Assembly (NCBI GenBank): GCA_009827235.1
Contig: SPMW01000002.1
Coordinates: forward strand, 55,444-119,443
Source of the DNA: Candidatus Campylobacter infans
Lineage (GTDB): Bacteria > Campylobacterota > Campylobacteria > Campylobacterales > Campylobacteraceae
Reading direction: 5' to 3'
DNA: 64,000 nucleotides
Each line of letters begins with the position of its first letter. Position 1 is the first letter of the stretch. This document shows positions 27,717-38,749 of the stretch, in pieces. The position numbers and the translations under genes are program-made. Below the pieces are notes generated by a model. It made no database searches and was not told where the DNA came from. It worked only from the letters and a program-made list of their open reading frames with translations.

Positions 27717-29102
27717 TTATGCGTTTTTTATAAAATTTGCTATGCGAGTTTTGATTTGGGCTTGGCCTAAAAATTCCATTATTTCAAAAATCCCAGGACT
27801 AACCGCCCCGCCCGTTAATGCTATGCGGATATTTTGAGCTATATCTTTTAAGCTTTTATTATTGGCTTCTAAAAAGCTCATCGTAAAGTTTTCAATCCCG
27901 CTAGCATTAAATGCGCCCTCATAAGAGCTAAGAGCATCTAAATATAATCTACAAAGCGCCTTGCTTTCGTCATTTACAAATTTTTTAAGAGCTTTTTCAT
28001 CATAGTTTTTTGGCTCGTTTATGATTATAAAGGCTGAGCTTTTTAGCTCAACTAGCGTTTTAGCGCGCGCTCTAAGCATATCAAGTAGCATTTGACCCTT
28101 TGGCATAGCCCTAAAATCCATATCAAAATGCTCCAAAGCATCAGCTAAACGCTCAAAAGGCAAGGTTTTAATATAATGTGCGTTTAGCCATTCTAATTTG
28201 CTTAAATTATAAGTGCTAGCGCTTTTATTTATATCGTGTGGATCAAAAAGATTTATCATTTCATTTAGACTAAAAATTTCATCATCTCCATGCGACCAGC
28301 CAAGACGCACCAAAAAATTTAGCAAAGCCTCAGGCAAATAGCCCATATTTTTATACTCCATCACATCGGTTGCGCCGTGGCGTTTGCTTAATTTAGCACC
28401 ATCAGAGCCGTTTATCATCGCCACATGAAAAAACTCAGGGATCTTAAAGCCAAGTGCTTCATAAAGCACAATTTGCTTTGGAGTGTTGCTTAAATGATCA
28501 TCGCCACGCAAAATATGCGTAACGCCCATTAGCGCATCATCTATTACCACGGTAAAATTATAAGTTGGCGTGCCATCACTTCGCGCGATTATAAAATCAT
28601 CTAAAATATCATCGCAATTAAAACTAACCAAGCCCTTAATACCATCTTTAAACTCGATTTTGCCCTCATTTGGCGCTTTTATGCGAATTACAGGCTCTAT
28701 GCCAGCAGGCGGTGTGCCGTTAAAATCGCGGTAGCGCCCGTCATATCTTGGGCGCTGTTTTTTGGCTTCTTGGCTAGCGCGAAGCTCATCAAGTTCTACC
28801 TTGCTCATATAGCATTTATAGGCCTTGCCATTTTTTAATAATTCATCAATGTATTTTTTGTAAATTTCAAATCTTTGGCTTTGATAGGTTACTTCTCCAT
28901 CGTATTCTAATCCACACCAGTTAAAGGCCTCGCGTATTGCTACTACGGCTTGTTGTGAGTTGCGTTTTAGGTCTGTATCTTCTATGCGAAGTAAAAATTT
29001 ACCGCCCATTTTGCGAGCGTATAAATAATTATAAAGCGCGGTGCGAAGTCCGCCAACATGTAAAAAGCCAGTGGGGCTTGGGGCAAATCTAGTAGTAAGC
29101 AT
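27717..29102 (-). CDS. gltX: Glutamyl-tRNA synthetase
   Basis: GltX charges tRNA with glutamate. The 461 residues show the HIGH-type motif in [36 protein letters not shown], the anticodon-independent core [13 protein letters not shown] region ([20 protein letters not shown]) and the KMSKS-type [15 protein letters not shown]. Campylobacter genomes carry two gltX genes; length and the adjacent SurA-like gene fit the second one (Cj1288c). Which tRNAs (Glu or Gln) it charges cannot be read here. Confidence 0.94.
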   Translation of the reverse strand: MLTTRFAPSPTGFLHVGGLRTALYNYLYARKMGGKFLLRIEDTDLKRNSQQAVVAIREAFNWCGLEYDGEVTYQSQRFEIYKKYIDELLKNGKAYKCYMSKVELDELRASQEAKKQRPRYDGRYRDFNGTPPAGIEPVIRIKAPNEGKIEFKDGIKGLVSFNCDDILDDFIIARSDGTPTYNFTVVIDDALMGVTHILRGDDHLSNTPKQIVLYEALGFKIPEFFHVAMINGSDGAKLSKRHGATDVMEYKNMGYLPEALLNFLVRLGWSHGDDEIFSLNEMINLFDPHDINKSASTYNLSKLEWLNAHYIKTLPFERLADALEHFDMDFRAMPKGQMLLDMLRARAKTLVELKSSAFIIINEPKNYDEKALKKFVNDESKALCRLYLDALSSYEGAFNASGIENFTMSFLEANNKSLKDIAQNIRIALTGGAVSPGIFEIMEFLGQAQIKTRIANFIKNA

Positions 29103-29168
29103 TTCTAGTCCATTTTTAAAATTTTTGGCTATAATTCTAGCTTTATTTTGTTTAAAAAGGTGTAATTT

Positions 29169-30026
29169 ATGGTTAAAATGTTTAGAAATTTTAAAATTTA
29201 CAAAATTTTAATTGCGTTTTTTTGCGTTTTTTTTCTTAGTAGCGCAAACGCCAAATACATAAATGGCATAAGCGCGATAATCGATGGCGAGATAATAACA
29301 GATTATGACATACAAAAACTAATCGATGCTTTAAAAATAAGCCCTAGCCAAGCTTTAAATATCCTAATCCGCCAAAAGCTAGAAGATGCGCAAATAAAAG
29401 CTATGGAGATAAATCCTAGCGAGATTGAAATAAACGCTCAAATGAGCCAAATAGGCGCGCGCTCTGGCTTTAAGGATTGGAGCGAGTTTGAAAAAGCATT
29501 AAAAAATCAAGGCGTAAATATAAATGATTTTAGGGCGCAAGTAAAAAATAATATAGCCCTAGAAAAACTCTACTCCAACATAACAAACCGCCCAAACGCA
29601 AACATAACCCAAGAAAATGCGCGCAGATTTTACCAAAATAACAAAAGCTTATTTTCGCGTTTTATCAATGCTACTATCACGCAATATTCATCTCAAAATG
29701 CGCAAGATTTAGAAAATTTAAAGGCTAAAAAACCAAATAACGCCCTAAGCGCAAAAGCTCAAAAAATCTCAGCCACTAGCACAGATGCGCGCTTAGTCGA
29801 GCTTGTTGCTAATACAAAAATAGGCGATTTTACGCCAATTATCCCACAAGGCGGCTTTTATGTGATGTTTAAGATAAATGATAAAGATGGCATTTATACG
29901 CCAAATTTTGAAGATATAGAAGAAAATGTGGCCCAAGCTATGATAGCTCAAGAAAAAGAAGCGATGATAGAAGATTATTTTAATAAACTTCGCGTAAGCG
30001 CAAATATCCAAATAATTAAAAGATAA
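29169..30026 (+). CDS. SurA-like periplasmic chaperone (Cj1289 type)
   Basis: The 285 residues have a signal peptide (ILIAFFCVFFLSSANAK) followed by a SurA N-terminal domain (INGISAIIDGEIITDYDIQK and LIRQKLEDAQIKAMEINPSE). A short segment (QKISATSTDARLVELVANTK, DFTPIIPQGGFYVMFKIND) looks like a reduced parvulin domain. It probably helps outer-membrane proteins fold. It is divergent from gltX, as Cj1289 is in Campylobacter jejuni. Prolyl isomerase activity is uncertain because the domain is short. Confidence 0.85.
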   Translation: MVKMFRNFKIYKILIAFFCVFFLSSANAKYINGISAIIDGEIITDYDIQKLIDALKISPSQALNILIRQKLEDAQIKAMEINPSEIEINAQMSQIGARSGFKDWSEFEKALKNQGVNINDFRAQVKNNIALEKLYSNITNRPNANITQENARRFYQNNKSLFSRFINATITQYSSQNAQDLENLKAKKPNNALSAKAQKISATSTDARLVELVANTKIGDFTPIIPQGGFYVMFKINDKDGIYTPNFEDIEENVAQAMIAQEKEAMIEDYFNKLRVSANIQIIKR

Positions 30027-30028
30027 AA

Positions 30029-30988
30029 ATGTTAGTAGATGCACACGGGCGAATAATTGATTATTTGCGTATATCACTTACTAAAAAATGTAATTTTCGC
30101 TGTCAATACTGTATGCCAGAAAGTGGCATTAAAAGTCTTAGCCATAATGAAATTTTAAGCTATGAAGAGATGTTTGATTTTGTTAAAATTTGTATTGATA
30201 ACGGGATTAAAAAAATCCGCATAACAGGCGGAGAACCCTTGGTGCGAAAAGATGCTCATAATTTTATAGCGATGATTTATAATTACGCGCCTTTTGTTGA
30301 TTTGGCAATGACTACAAACGGATACTATCTAAAAAGCAAGGCACGCGTTTTAAAAGATGCAGGCTTAAAACGCATAAATATCTCCCTTGATACCCTAAAC
30401 CAGCAAAAATTTAAGCTAATTGCCCGCTATGATGGTCTTTTGCAAGTAAAAGAAGGTATAAATGAGGCTTGTAAATTAGGCTTTAAAGTAAAGCTAAACT
30501 CTGTTGTAATGCGCGGGATAAATGATGATGAATTGCTAGATTTATTAAAATTTGCCCAAGATATCAACGCGCAAATCCGCTTTATTGAATATATGGAAAA
30601 CTCCCACGCTAGCAGCCAAATCAGCTCCATGCGCTCTGATGAAATTTTAAACCTAATATCCAAAACGCATAAAATCAAAGAAATTACCAAAAGCAAGCAA
30701 AGCCCAAGCAGACTTTTTGTGCTTGAAAATGGCTATATTTTTGGCTTGATAAATCCGCATAATTGCGATTTTTGCTCTACTTGTAATCGCATTAGATTAA
30801 GTAGTGAGGGCTTGTTGATACCTTGTTTGTATTTTGATGAAGGGCGTAGCATTTTAAAAGCGATGAAAAGCGGGGATTTAGCCAGCGCTAAGCAAATACT
30901 AACTGATGTTTTAGCAAATAAACCAGAAAAAAACAGATGGCAAGATGATGAAATTTCCACACGAGCCTTTTATGAAACAGGCGGGTAA
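30029..30988 (+). CDS. moaA: GTP 3',8-cyclase MoaA
   Basis: MoaA is the radical-SAM enzyme that starts molybdenum cofactor synthesis from GTP. The 319 residues have the N-terminal cluster CNFRCQYCMPESG (CxxxCxxC), ITGGEPLVRKD, MTTNGYYL and a second cluster in CDFCSTCNRIRLSSEG ending in a further Cys. The protein ends in Gly-Gly (FYETGG), the known activation tail. It follows the SurA-like gene after two bases and may share its transcript. Confidence 0.96.
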   Translation: MLVDAHGRIIDYLRISLTKKCNFRCQYCMPESGIKSLSHNEILSYEEMFDFVKICIDNGIKKIRITGGEPLVRKDAHNFIAMIYNYAPFVDLAMTTNGYYLKSKARVLKDAGLKRINISLDTLNQQKFKLIARYDGLLQVKEGINEACKLGFKVKLNSVVMRGINDDELLDLLKFAQDINAQIRFIEYMENSHASSQISSMRSDEILNLISKTHKIKEITKSKQSPSRLFVLENGYIFGLINPHNCDFCSTCNRIRLSSEGLLIPCLYFDEGRSILKAMKSGDLASAKQILTDVLANKPEKNRWQDDEISTRAFYETGG

Positions 30989-31156
30989 ATGTAAAATTTC
31001 TAAATAACTTTATAACAATTAATAACTATTTTAAGCTTGTAATGAAAATTTTATTTTAATAATAATTATGTTAATTCAAAAACTTTTAAGATACTTTTAA
31101 TATAATTTTAAAATTTGAAATTTCAATGAAATTTTAATAATTTTTAGGATAAATAT

Positions 31157-31534
31157 TTGTTAAAAATCAAATTTTATATTTTTTTCTTCATTAGCATTGC
31201 GTTTAGTTCTTGTGCGCAAAATGAAAAAAGCGAGCAAGAAATTTTACAAAGCAAAATAAATCATGGCAAGGCATTATATGCAAAAGATTGCATCGTCTGC
31301 CACGGCCAAAAAGCCGAAAAAGCCTATATGGGCGAGGTTCCGCCAATTAAGGATTTGGATTTTGCCGTAAGACTTGAAATGATGAAGCAGTATAAAAACG
31401 GTGGCTTAGGCGAAAAAGGCGCATACGGCCTAGCCAATGTAAAACAAGATGTAATGCTAAAATTAAGCCAAGATGATATGGAGCATATCAATTTATACAT
31501 ACAAACGCTAATTAGCGAAGAAAAAAATAAATAA
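31157..31534 (+). CDS. Small monohaem cytochrome c, probable lipoprotein
   Basis: The 125 residues start at a TTG behind AGGAT. A signal ends in SIAFSSCAQ, so Cys17 or so could be lipidated. The haem site is CIVCHGQ (Cys45, Cys48, His49), with Met in KAYMGEVPP or a later MMKQYKNGG as candidate axial ligand. It would carry electrons in the periplasm. Its partners are unknown. The 168 bases before it are AT-rich and hold no gene. Confidence 0.85.
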   Translation: MLKIKFYIFFFISIAFSSCAQNEKSEQEILQSKINHGKALYAKDCIVCHGQKAEKAYMGEVPPIKDLDFAVRLEMMKQYKNGGLGEKGAYGLANVKQDVMLKLSQDDMEHINLYIQTLISEEKNK

Positions 31535-31776
31535 AATTTTAATAAATTCTTACAATTTGTATAAAACCCTCAACGCAAATTTTAAAATTTATCTTTATTA
31601 AAATATAAAAAGCGAGTTTATTTGTAAAACTCTCAATGCAAATTTTACAATTTCACAAACAATCTTGCTGAGCTAGAATTATTAAAATTTGCTTAAAGCT
31701 CCAAAATCTTTATGATTGTTTAGAGCCGTTTAAGTTATATTGTGTTAGTATTTGTGAATTTTTTCAAAGAAGCTAC

Positions 31777-32694
31777 ATGAAAACCATCGCAATTAGTATC
31801 GGTGATATAAACGGCGTAGGGCTAGAAATCGCTATAAAAGCGCATTCTAAAATCAAATCTTTTTGTAATCCAATTTATTTTATAAATCAAAATTTGCTAT
31901 CCCAAGGCGCACAAATTTTAAATGCCAATGTCCCGGCTGATTTTAAAATTTATGAATGCGGGGAAAATTTTAAAATTCATCCAGGTAAAATTAGCAAAAA
32001 AAGTGGTAAATTTTCTTTTTTAAGCTTTAAAAATGCCCTAATATTCACAAAAAACGCCCAAGCAGATGCGCTAGTAACCCTACCAATAAATAAAAAATCC
32101 TGGCAAAAAGCTGGCATAAAATATGTAGGCCACACAGATGCTTTAAGCGATTTTTTCAAAAAACAAGCCATTATGATGTTAGGTTGCCAAGAGCTATTTT
32201 GCGCTTTATTTACCGATCATTTAGCATTAAAAAAAGTAAGCAAGCAAATAAAAAGTAAAGCTTTATTTAAGTTTTTGCTTGATTTTTATGCTTGCACTAA
32301 ATTTAATAAAATCGGTGTTTTAGGCTTAAATCCACACGCTGGCGATAATGGCGTGCTAGGTTGTGAAGAAAAAGCCATCAAAAAAGCCATCAAAAAAGCA
32401 AATCATAATTTAAATAATAAAATTTTCATCGGCCCCTTAGTAGCTGATGCCGCCTTTAATGCAAACTCGCTCAAATCTTGCAATCATCTAGTAGCGATGT
32501 ATCACGATCAAGGTCTAGCACCGCTAAAAGCCTTGTATTTTGATAAATCAATAAATGTAAGCTTAAATCTGCCAATAATCCGCACCAGCGTAGATCACGG
32601 CACGGCTTTTGATATAGCATACAAAGGCCTTGCTAGCACAAAAAGCTACGAAGAGGCCATAAAATACGCAAATTTAATAGCAAATTCTAAATAA
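31777..32694 (+). CDS. pdxA: 4-hydroxythreonine-4-phosphate dehydrogenase
   Basis: PdxA works in the DXP-dependent vitamin B6 pathway with PdxJ. The 305 residues contain [20 protein letters not shown], the first metal ligand in [27 protein letters not shown] and [13 protein letters not shown], then [14 protein letters not shown]. It is slightly shorter than E. coli PdxA. pdxJ, its usual neighbour, is not here; the 242-base spacer before it shows no gene. Confidence 0.95.
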   Translation: MKTIAISIGDINGVGLEIAIKAHSKIKSFCNPIYFINQNLLSQGAQILNANVPADFKIYECGENFKIHPGKISKKSGKFSFLSFKNALIFTKNAQADALVTLPINKKSWQKAGIKYVGHTDALSDFFKKQAIMMLGCQELFCALFTDHLALKKVSKQIKSKALFKFLLDFYACTKFNKIGVLGLNPHAGDNGVLGCEEKAIKKAIKKANHNLNNKIFIGPLVADAAFNANSLKSCNHLVAMYHDQGLAPLKALYFDKSINVSLNLPIIRTSVDHGTAFDIAYKGLASTKSYEEAIKYANLIANSK

Positions 32695-32765
32695 ACCAAG
32701 CTTGGGGGCATTTATGTAAAGTATAAATAAATAATAAAGATAAATAAACAATACTTGGAGGATTC

Positions 32766-34352
32766 GTGTTTAGAGGAATTTTTACTGGCAAAGATAATCT
32801 TTTTGCCTTGATATTTTTTATAATTTCAGTTTTTGCTTTTTTTATTTGGGGATATAATTATATTCCAAGCAATCATCTTTTACTTTTTATTTTAGCTAGT
32901 GTTTTTGGTATATTTATGGCCTTTAATATCGGTGGTAACGATGTAGCAAATAGTTTTGGTACTAGCGTGGGCGCTAAAACCCTTACCATTAAGCAGGCTC
33001 TAATAATCGCAGCTGTTTTTGAGTTAAGCGGTGCGATATTTGCTGGTGGCGAAGTAACTAGCACCATAAGAAGCGGGATTATTAGTTTATCAGATCAAAG
33101 CTTGGTGCCACCTATGGCATTTGCTGGGGTTATGATGGGAGCGTTATTTAGTGCTGGTGCGTGGTTGTTTGTGGCTACAAAATTTGGCATGCCAGTATCT
33201 ACTACCCATTCAATTGTAGGCGGTATAATAGGCGCTGGCATCACTATGGGAATGATACATTTTGGCACTTGGAGCGATACTGCCGGGCTAATAAAATGGA
33301 GCAAGGTTTTAGAAATAGTAGCTAGCTGGTTTATAAGCCCAGTAGCTGGCGGAATAATAGCTTATATGGTTTTTGGCTATGTAAAAACCAAAATCATCAC
33401 GCCCTCTGTGCAACTACATGAAAAAGTAAAAGCATTAAAAAAAGAGCGCAAAACATATAAAAATCAATATTTTAAAGAACTTAGCACAAAAAGTGAGGCC
33501 GAGCAACTCTCAGCCCTTAGAAAAGTAGCCGCGGCTGCTGAAGAAGATGACGAAGATGATATAACAAACACCGTTGCCGTGCGTAGCGAATACCGCGACC
33601 AGCTAAGAAGAATGAAAAAAAACGAGCGTAGCATTGATGTGCTAAAATATATGCGTATGAATATCCCAATAGTAGCAGCTTGTGGCGCGGCTGTGGTTTC
33701 AGCTAGTTTATTATTTAAGGGCTTAAAAAATTTAAAGCTTGATTTTAGCGTGGCTGAAACGCTTTGGATGATTTTTGTTATTTCAATTTGTGCTTATTTA
33801 ATTAGCTTTGCAATTGTAAATATGATAAAAAAAGATAATCCTATAAAAGGCATAAATCGCGTATTTGGATGGTTTCAAATTTTTACAGCCTCAAGCTTTG
33901 CTTTTTCTCACGGCGCAAACGATATAGCAAACGCCGTAGGCCCTTTTGCGGCGATTTTAGATGTGCTAAAAACTAGCTCAATTAATTCTAGTTCGCCAGT
34001 GCCATTTATCGCAATGGCCACCTTTGGCGTGGCTTTGGTTGTGGGGCTTTGGTTTTTGGGTAAAGAAGTAATTACCACAGTAGGCTCAAAACTCGCTCAC
34101 ATAGAGCCTACGACAGGTTTTAGTGCTGAGCTAGCAAGCTCTGTGGTGATTTTAGTAGCCACTCACATGGGCTTGCCTATTAGCTCTACGCATGTGCTAA
34201 TTGGTGCTGTGCTTGGCATAGGATTATATAATAAAAGCGCGAATTGGTCCTTGCTTAAACCTATTGGGCTTGCTTGGGTTATTACCATACCAGCAGCTAT
34301 GCTAGGTTCGGCGTTTTGTTATTGGATCTTGCATATGCTATTAATAGATTAA
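32766..34352 (+). CDS. pit: PiT-family inorganic phosphate transporter
   Basis: This inner-membrane permease takes up phosphate with protons or sodium. The 528 residues start at GTG after GGAGGA. Two mirrored PiT signatures are visible, NIGGNDVANSFGTSVGAK near residue 55 and SHGANDIANAVGPFAAIL near 380, with about ten membrane helices. A charged cytoplasmic loop (about 215-300, rich in Lys/Glu/Asp) splits the halves. Similar to Cj1194 of Campylobacter jejuni. The cation used cannot be read from the sequence. Confidence 0.92.
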   Translation: MFRGIFTGKDNLFALIFFIISVFAFFIWGYNYIPSNHLLLFILASVFGIFMAFNIGGNDVANSFGTSVGAKTLTIKQALIIAAVFELSGAIFAGGEVTSTIRSGIISLSDQSLVPPMAFAGVMMGALFSAGAWLFVATKFGMPVSTTHSIVGGIIGAGITMGMIHFGTWSDTAGLIKWSKVLEIVASWFISPVAGGIIAYMVFGYVKTKIITPSVQLHEKVKALKKERKTYKNQYFKELSTKSEAEQLSALRKVAAAAEEDDEDDITNTVAVRSEYRDQLRRMKKNERSIDVLKYMRMNIPIVAACGAAVVSASLLFKGLKNLKLDFSVAETLWMIFVISICAYLISFAIVNMIKKDNPIKGINRVFGWFQIFTASSFAFSHGANDIANAVGPFAAILDVLKTSSINSSSPVPFIAMATFGVALVVGLWFLGKEVITTVGSKLAHIEPTTGFSAELASSVVILVATHMGLPISSTHVLIGAVLGIGLYNKSANWSLLKPIGLAWVITIPAAMLGSAFCYWILHMLLID

Positions 34353-34653
34353 AATTTTAATTTTGCTAGGCTAGCAGAGCATTTAAATCTACTAGCCCGG
34401 CTTATTACTTAGCTTATAAATAAAATTACAATAAAATATTTTGCCCTTAAAGCTAATTAAAATTTTAAAATTTCTGGCTTTTTGCGGATAAATTTTAATA
34501 ATTTCTAGCTCTTTTTTAAGAAAATTTAACTTTTTATGTGAAAGTTTGTGAAATTCTTTAAAATTTTTCACATTTTAGCGTTAAAAAACATAGAAATTTT
34601 AGCCTCTTTTAAAGAATATTGCGGTAAAATCTCGCATTTTTTTAAGGTTATAA
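34353..34653. other. Intergenic stretch with no recognised gene
   Basis: These 301 bases between pit and ppiD are AT-rich. A small palindrome TGCTAGGCTAGCA lies at about 34364-34376, and T-rich stretches run before ppiD. I see no ORF of note, RNA gene or strong terminator. Confidence 0.5.
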
Positions 34654-36105
34654 ATGATTACTTGGATGCAAAAACACAAAAAATATCTAGTTGTTACTAT
34701 TTGGGTTAGCACGATAGCCTTTGTTGGCGCTGGATTCGTGGGCTGGGGAGCTTATGATTTTAATAAATCCCGTGCTACTTCAATAGCAAAAGTCGGCGAC
34801 ATAGATATATCTTATCAGCGTTTTGAGCAAACCTATGCCAAGCTTTTTAATTATTATTCTCAGCTAAGCCAAAGACAATTAAGCCAAGAAGAAGCAGAGC
34901 AATTAGGCTTAGTAAATATCGCTACGCAAAGTCTAATAGATCAAGCTTTGCTTTTAAATTATGCTAAGGATTTGGGGCTAGATATAAGTGATGAAGAGCT
35001 TATAAGCGAGCTAATCAAAACACCTAATTTTCAAAAAGATGGCACCTTTGATACAAAAACCTATCAAAGCACCCTACAAAGATTAAAAATCACCCCAAAA
35101 GAATACGAAAACGAATTAAAAGATAATTTGCTAGCACAAAAACTTCTTTCTACCCTAGGGCTAAAAGCCGACACCCTAGCACAAGAGCTATTAAATGCCG
35201 ATATATCAATGAGCGATACAATAAAAGCCAAAGTGATTTTAGCTACACTGCCAAAAATCAGCGATGATGAAATAAAACAAAGCTGGGATAAAAATAAAGA
35301 TCTATATTTATCTAGCCAAAAATACGAGCTAAACACGCATTTTATCCCAGTAGCAAAAGATGAAAAAATCGATGAAAATGCGCTAAAAGCATATTATGAT
35401 GAAAACCGCGCTGATTATAAAGATGGTAGCGATAAAATTATGCCTTTTGAAGAAGCAAAAAGTGCTGTAATGGCTGATTTAGCCTTTAAAAACGCCAAAA
35501 AAGGCGCGCTTGAAGAGTATTTAAAAATTAAAAAAGGCGACAAAAACGCTAGTGAAATTTTAATAATAGACAGCGCCAACGCAAATGATTTTCCGCTTGA
35601 TGAGTTAAAAGACGCAAAAGAAGGCGAAGTGCTCAAACCATTTACTTATAAAAATGGATATTTAATAGCCAAAATAGCCAAAATCATCGCCCCGCAACCA
35701 AAAAGCTACGAAGAAGCAAAGGCCGATGTTTTAAGCGCATTGCAACTCAAAAAAATGCGTGAAAATTTACAAGCAAATGCTAAGGCAAGCCTAGAAAAAA
35801 AAGAAGAATTAAAACAAAAGATTAAAATTTCAAAAGATAGCGATGAAAATATTTTAGGTTTAAGCCAAGAAGAAAGCATAGAGTTTATCAGCAAGGTTTT
35901 TGCCAGCACTGATAAAAGTGGCTATATTTTGCTAAATGATAAGGCTGTGGTTTATGAAATTATCGGGCAAAGCTTATTTACGCCAAATAAGCAATTTGCT
36001 AGCTTATTAGCCAGCAATGCAGCTAATATCAAAAAATCTCAGTTAGAACAAGGCTTAATCTTAGCCTTACAAAAACAATACATTATTAAAAAATATTATA
36101 AATAA
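34654..36105 (+). CDS. ppiD: PpiD-like membrane-anchored periplasmic chaperone
   Basis: The 483 residues begin with one membrane helix (VVTIWVSTIAFVGAGFVGWG at about 13-32) followed by a SurA-type N-terminal domain (SIAKVGDIDISYQRFEQTYA, LIDQALLLNYAKDLGLDISD). A middle portion with YDENRADYKDGSDK and FEEAKSAVMADL resembles PpiD. It would help proteins leaving the Sec translocon. The parvulin domain looks degenerate. It precedes ftsA-ftsZ exactly as Cj0694 does in Campylobacter jejuni. Confidence 0.88.
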   Translation: MITWMQKHKKYLVVTIWVSTIAFVGAGFVGWGAYDFNKSRATSIAKVGDIDISYQRFEQTYAKLFNYYSQLSQRQLSQEEAEQLGLVNIATQSLIDQALLLNYAKDLGLDISDEELISELIKTPNFQKDGTFDTKTYQSTLQRLKITPKEYENELKDNLLAQKLLSTLGLKADTLAQELLNADISMSDTIKAKVILATLPKISDDEIKQSWDKNKDLYLSSQKYELNTHFIPVAKDEKIDENALKAYYDENRADYKDGSDKIMPFEEAKSAVMADLAFKNAKKGALEEYLKIKKGDKNASEILIIDSANANDFPLDELKDAKEGEVLKPFTYKNGYLIAKIAKIIAPQPKSYEEAKADVLSALQLKKMRENLQANAKASLEKKEELKQKIKISKDSDENILGLSQEESIEFISKVFASTDKSGYILLNDKAVVYEIIGQSLFTPNKQFASLLASNAANIKKSQLEQGLILALQKQYIIKKYYK

Positions 36106-36114
36106 AGGTTGAAA

Positions 36115-37518
36115 GTGTCGGCTAAAATTTTAGGTATAGATGTCGGATCTGTTAAAATTTGCGCTGCGATAGCAGAATTAAATAATTCAGGCGGTGTGAA
36201 AATAATCGCTATTAGCTCTTGCGAATCAAAAGGGCTAAAAAAAGGCTCCATTACAAATATAGAATTAGCAGCAAACTCCATAAAATCCGCAGTAGATGAT
36301 GTAGTGCGCATCGCTGGAACAAATTATGATCGCGTAATAGTTTCACTTAGTGGCAAAGATATACAAAACATAGAAGCTAATAACGCTATAAATATGCCAG
36401 AAAAAGAAGTAAATTTGGCTCAAATTTCACGCTTGCTTGAAGATGTGGAGTATAGGGTTAAAATTCCTAGCGAGTATGAAATAATCCACACCTTGCCGTA
36501 TAATTTTAAACTTGATGAGCAAGAAAACATAGAAGATCCACTTGGTATGAATGGCAATAGACTCGAAGTAGATACTCACATCATAGCAGCCCAACGCTCA
36601 TCTGTGATAAATCTACGCAAGGCAGTAGAAAAAGCAGGCTTAAAGGCTGATAATATCGTCTTAGCAGCCTATGCCTCGGCAATTGCTACATTAAATGAAG
36701 ATGAAAAATCCCTTGGCGCTGCGCTAATAGATATGGGTGGGGCAACTTGCAATATGATAGTTCATGCTGGAAATTCTATGCGCTATGCTGATTTTTTGGG
36801 TGTTGGCTCAGTTTCTATTACTAATGATATATCAGCTATTATCCACACGCCTATTTCAAAAGCAGAAGATGTTAAGCTAAAACTAGGCGATATTAAAAGA
36901 CAAGGCTTAGAAAAGGTGTTATTGCCAGATATAGGCGATGAGGATGAATTGCGTCAAACAGATGTTAATATCATAGCTGAGGTGGTTTTTGCCAGGGTAA
37001 ATGAAACCCTTTTATTACTAGCTGAAATGCTAAATAATTCAGGCTATGCCCATCTTTGTGGCGCAGGCGTGGTATTAACCGGCGGTATGACAAAACTTGA
37101 AGGACTTAGAGAACTAGCTACTTTAATATTTAATAATATGTCAGTGCGCATAGCCAAACCAATTGATATAGAAGGATTAGATAATGATTATAAAGACCCA
37201 GCATATTCATGTGCCATAGGTTTATGCTTATATGGCGCTGGAAAATTTACACCATATGAAAAAGACAGCGAACACAAAATGCGCTATAAAGGCGAACCAC
37301 CAATTATTGGCAAAAGCACTGGCTTAGCGAGTGTGCAAGATTTAGATAGGACAAATGCTTCAAATTTTAATGCACAAAACAATCAACTGCCAATATCCGC
37401 AAATGGTGAATTAGGTATAAAACTTGAAGGCGATTCAACAAATCAAAAAGTATTTAAACCTAGGATAAAAATAAATCCTTTGGTTAAAGTAATTAATTAT
37501 TTTAAAAATTTATTTTAA
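36115..37518 (+). CDS. ftsA: Cell division protein FtsA
   Basis: FtsA is the actin-like protein that ties FtsZ to the membrane. I prefer the GTG at 36115 because AAAGG lies six bases before it; an in-frame TTG at 36109 touches the same AAAGG and is too close. The protein (467 residues) has the phosphate loop ILGIDVGSVKICAAIAE, ALIDMGGATCNMIVH and VLTGGMTKLEGLRELA, and ends in a basic amphipathic tail (INPLVKVINYFKNLF) for membrane binding. It lies ten bases upstream of ftsZ. Confidence 0.95.
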   Translation: MSAKILGIDVGSVKICAAIAELNNSGGVKIIAISSCESKGLKKGSITNIELAANSIKSAVDDVVRIAGTNYDRVIVSLSGKDIQNIEANNAINMPEKEVNLAQISRLLEDVEYRVKIPSEYEIIHTLPYNFKLDEQENIEDPLGMNGNRLEVDTHIIAAQRSSVINLRKAVEKAGLKADNIVLAAYASAIATLNEDEKSLGAALIDMGGATCNMIVHAGNSMRYADFLGVGSVSITNDISAIIHTPISKAEDVKLKLGDIKRQGLEKVLLPDIGDEDELRQTDVNIIAEVVFARVNETLLLLAEMLNNSGYAHLCGAGVVLTGGMTKLEGLRELATLIFNNMSVRIAKPIDIEGLDNDYKDPAYSCAIGLCLYGAGKFTPYEKDSEHKMRYKGEPPIIGKSTGLASVQDLDRTNASNFNAQNNQLPISANGELGIKLEGDSTNQKVFKPRIKINPLVKVINYFKNLF

Positions 37519-37528
37519 GGGGTTAAAA

Positions 37529-38704
37529 ATGAGTGCTTTTAGCATAGAAGAAGGTAACACAATAGCTTTTGATGTAAAAATTAAAGTAATAGGCGTAGGT
37601 GGCGGTGGCGGTAATGCCATAAATCATATTATACGCGAAGGTATTAATAAACTCTCAGGTATGGATAGGGTAGATTTATTAGCAGCTAATACCGATGCAC
37701 AAGCTCTAATAAAATCACAAGCATATACAACCTTACAACTTGGCGAAAAAAGAACCAAAGGACTTGGCGCAGGTATGCGCCCAGAAGTTGGCAGAGAATC
37801 AGCCGAAGAAAGCTATGAGCAAATAAAAGCTATGCTAGATGATGCTAAGATAGTATTTATCGCCTCAGGTTTTGGTGGTGGCACAGGCACGGGTGCTGCG
37901 CCTATTGTAGCTCGCGCAGCCAAAGATATAGGCGCTCTTACCATAGCAGTAGTAACCACCCCTTTTCACTCAGAAGGTAAAAGACGCATGAGATTAGCCC
38001 AAGAAGGCATAGTCGAGCTTAAAAAAGAATGCGATAGTATAGTAATAATCCCTAATGAAAAATTATTAGCAATAGCTGGCAAAAATGTAGGCTTTAAAGA
38101 TAGCTTTAAGATAGTAGATGCTGTGCTTGCAAATGCGGTAAGCGGTATGAGTTCTGTTATACTTGAATCAGGCGATGGTGATATAAATGTGGATTTTGCC
38201 GATGTTTGCACGGCGATGAGCCATCGTGGCTTGTCGCTTTTGGGTGTAGGGCAAGCAACGGGCGAGGATTCAGCCCAAGAAGCTATAAAATGCGCCATAC
38301 AATCGCCGCTACTTGATAACATAGACATAAAAGGCGCAAAAGGCGTGCTAGCTAATTTTCGCTTTCATCCAGCTCATCCACAAGGCGATATACACGAAGC
38401 CATGGGCTTGCTTAGAGATACTGTTGATGATGATGGCGAGGTTGATATTTTCTTTGGCACCATTACAGATGAAAATATGCAAGTAGATTTAGTAGAAGTT
38501 ACCGTAATAGCCACAGGTTTTGCCGACAAAGAAGAAGAAAAAATCGACCCAACCCCACAACAAATCAAACCTATGCCTACGCAAAAAACAGGCACAGATG
38601 ATTTATTTGCTGATTTTTATCATAAGCCAGCGCCTAGACCAAATATCAGGCCAAATTCTGATGATTTAGACGCGCCATCTTTTAAACGCTTTATGCTAGA
38701 TTAA
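37529..38704 (+). CDS. ftsZ: Cell division protein FtsZ
   Basis: FtsZ is the tubulin-like GTPase of the division ring. The 391 residues have the nucleotide region [17 protein letters not shown], the tubulin signature [15 protein letters not shown] and the T7 loop [15 protein letters not shown]. The C-terminus ends in [12 protein letters not shown], close to the conserved peptide that binds FtsA. AGGGG precedes the ATG. A GC-rich hairpin follows the stop. Confidence 0.98.
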   Translation: MSAFSIEEGNTIAFDVKIKVIGVGGGGGNAINHIIREGINKLSGMDRVDLLAANTDAQALIKSQAYTTLQLGEKRTKGLGAGMRPEVGRESAEESYEQIKAMLDDAKIVFIASGFGGGTGTGAAPIVARAAKDIGALTIAVVTTPFHSEGKRRMRLAQEGIVELKKECDSIVIIPNEKLLAIAGKNVGFKDSFKIVDAVLANAVSGMSSVILESGDGDINVDFADVCTAMSHRGLSLLGVGQATGEDSAQEAIKCAIQSPLLDNIDIKGAKGVLANFRFHPAHPQGDIHEAMGLLRDTVDDDGEVDIFFGTITDENMQVDLVEVTVIATGFADKEEEKIDPTPQQIKPMPTQKTGTDDLFADFYHKPAPRPNIRPNSDDLDAPSFKRFMLD

Positions 38705-38709
38705 ACTCT

Positions 38710-38726
38710 GGGCGGGTTTTCCGCCC
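38710..38726 (+). terminator. Hairpin terminator after ftsZ
   Basis: GGGCGG pairs with CCGCCC over a GTTTT loop, just six bases after the ftsZ stop, and is followed by TAGCTTATTTT. The stem is GC-only, which stands out in this AT-rich genome. It probably ends the ppiD-ftsA-ftsZ transcript. Confidence 0.7.
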
Positions 38727-38749
38727 TAGCTTATTTTAAAATTTTAAAT

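Noticed and set aside
34364..34376. TGCTAGGCTAGCA as terminator after pit
   Set aside because: It leaves only a one-base loop and has no T-run, so it cannot form a useful hairpin.
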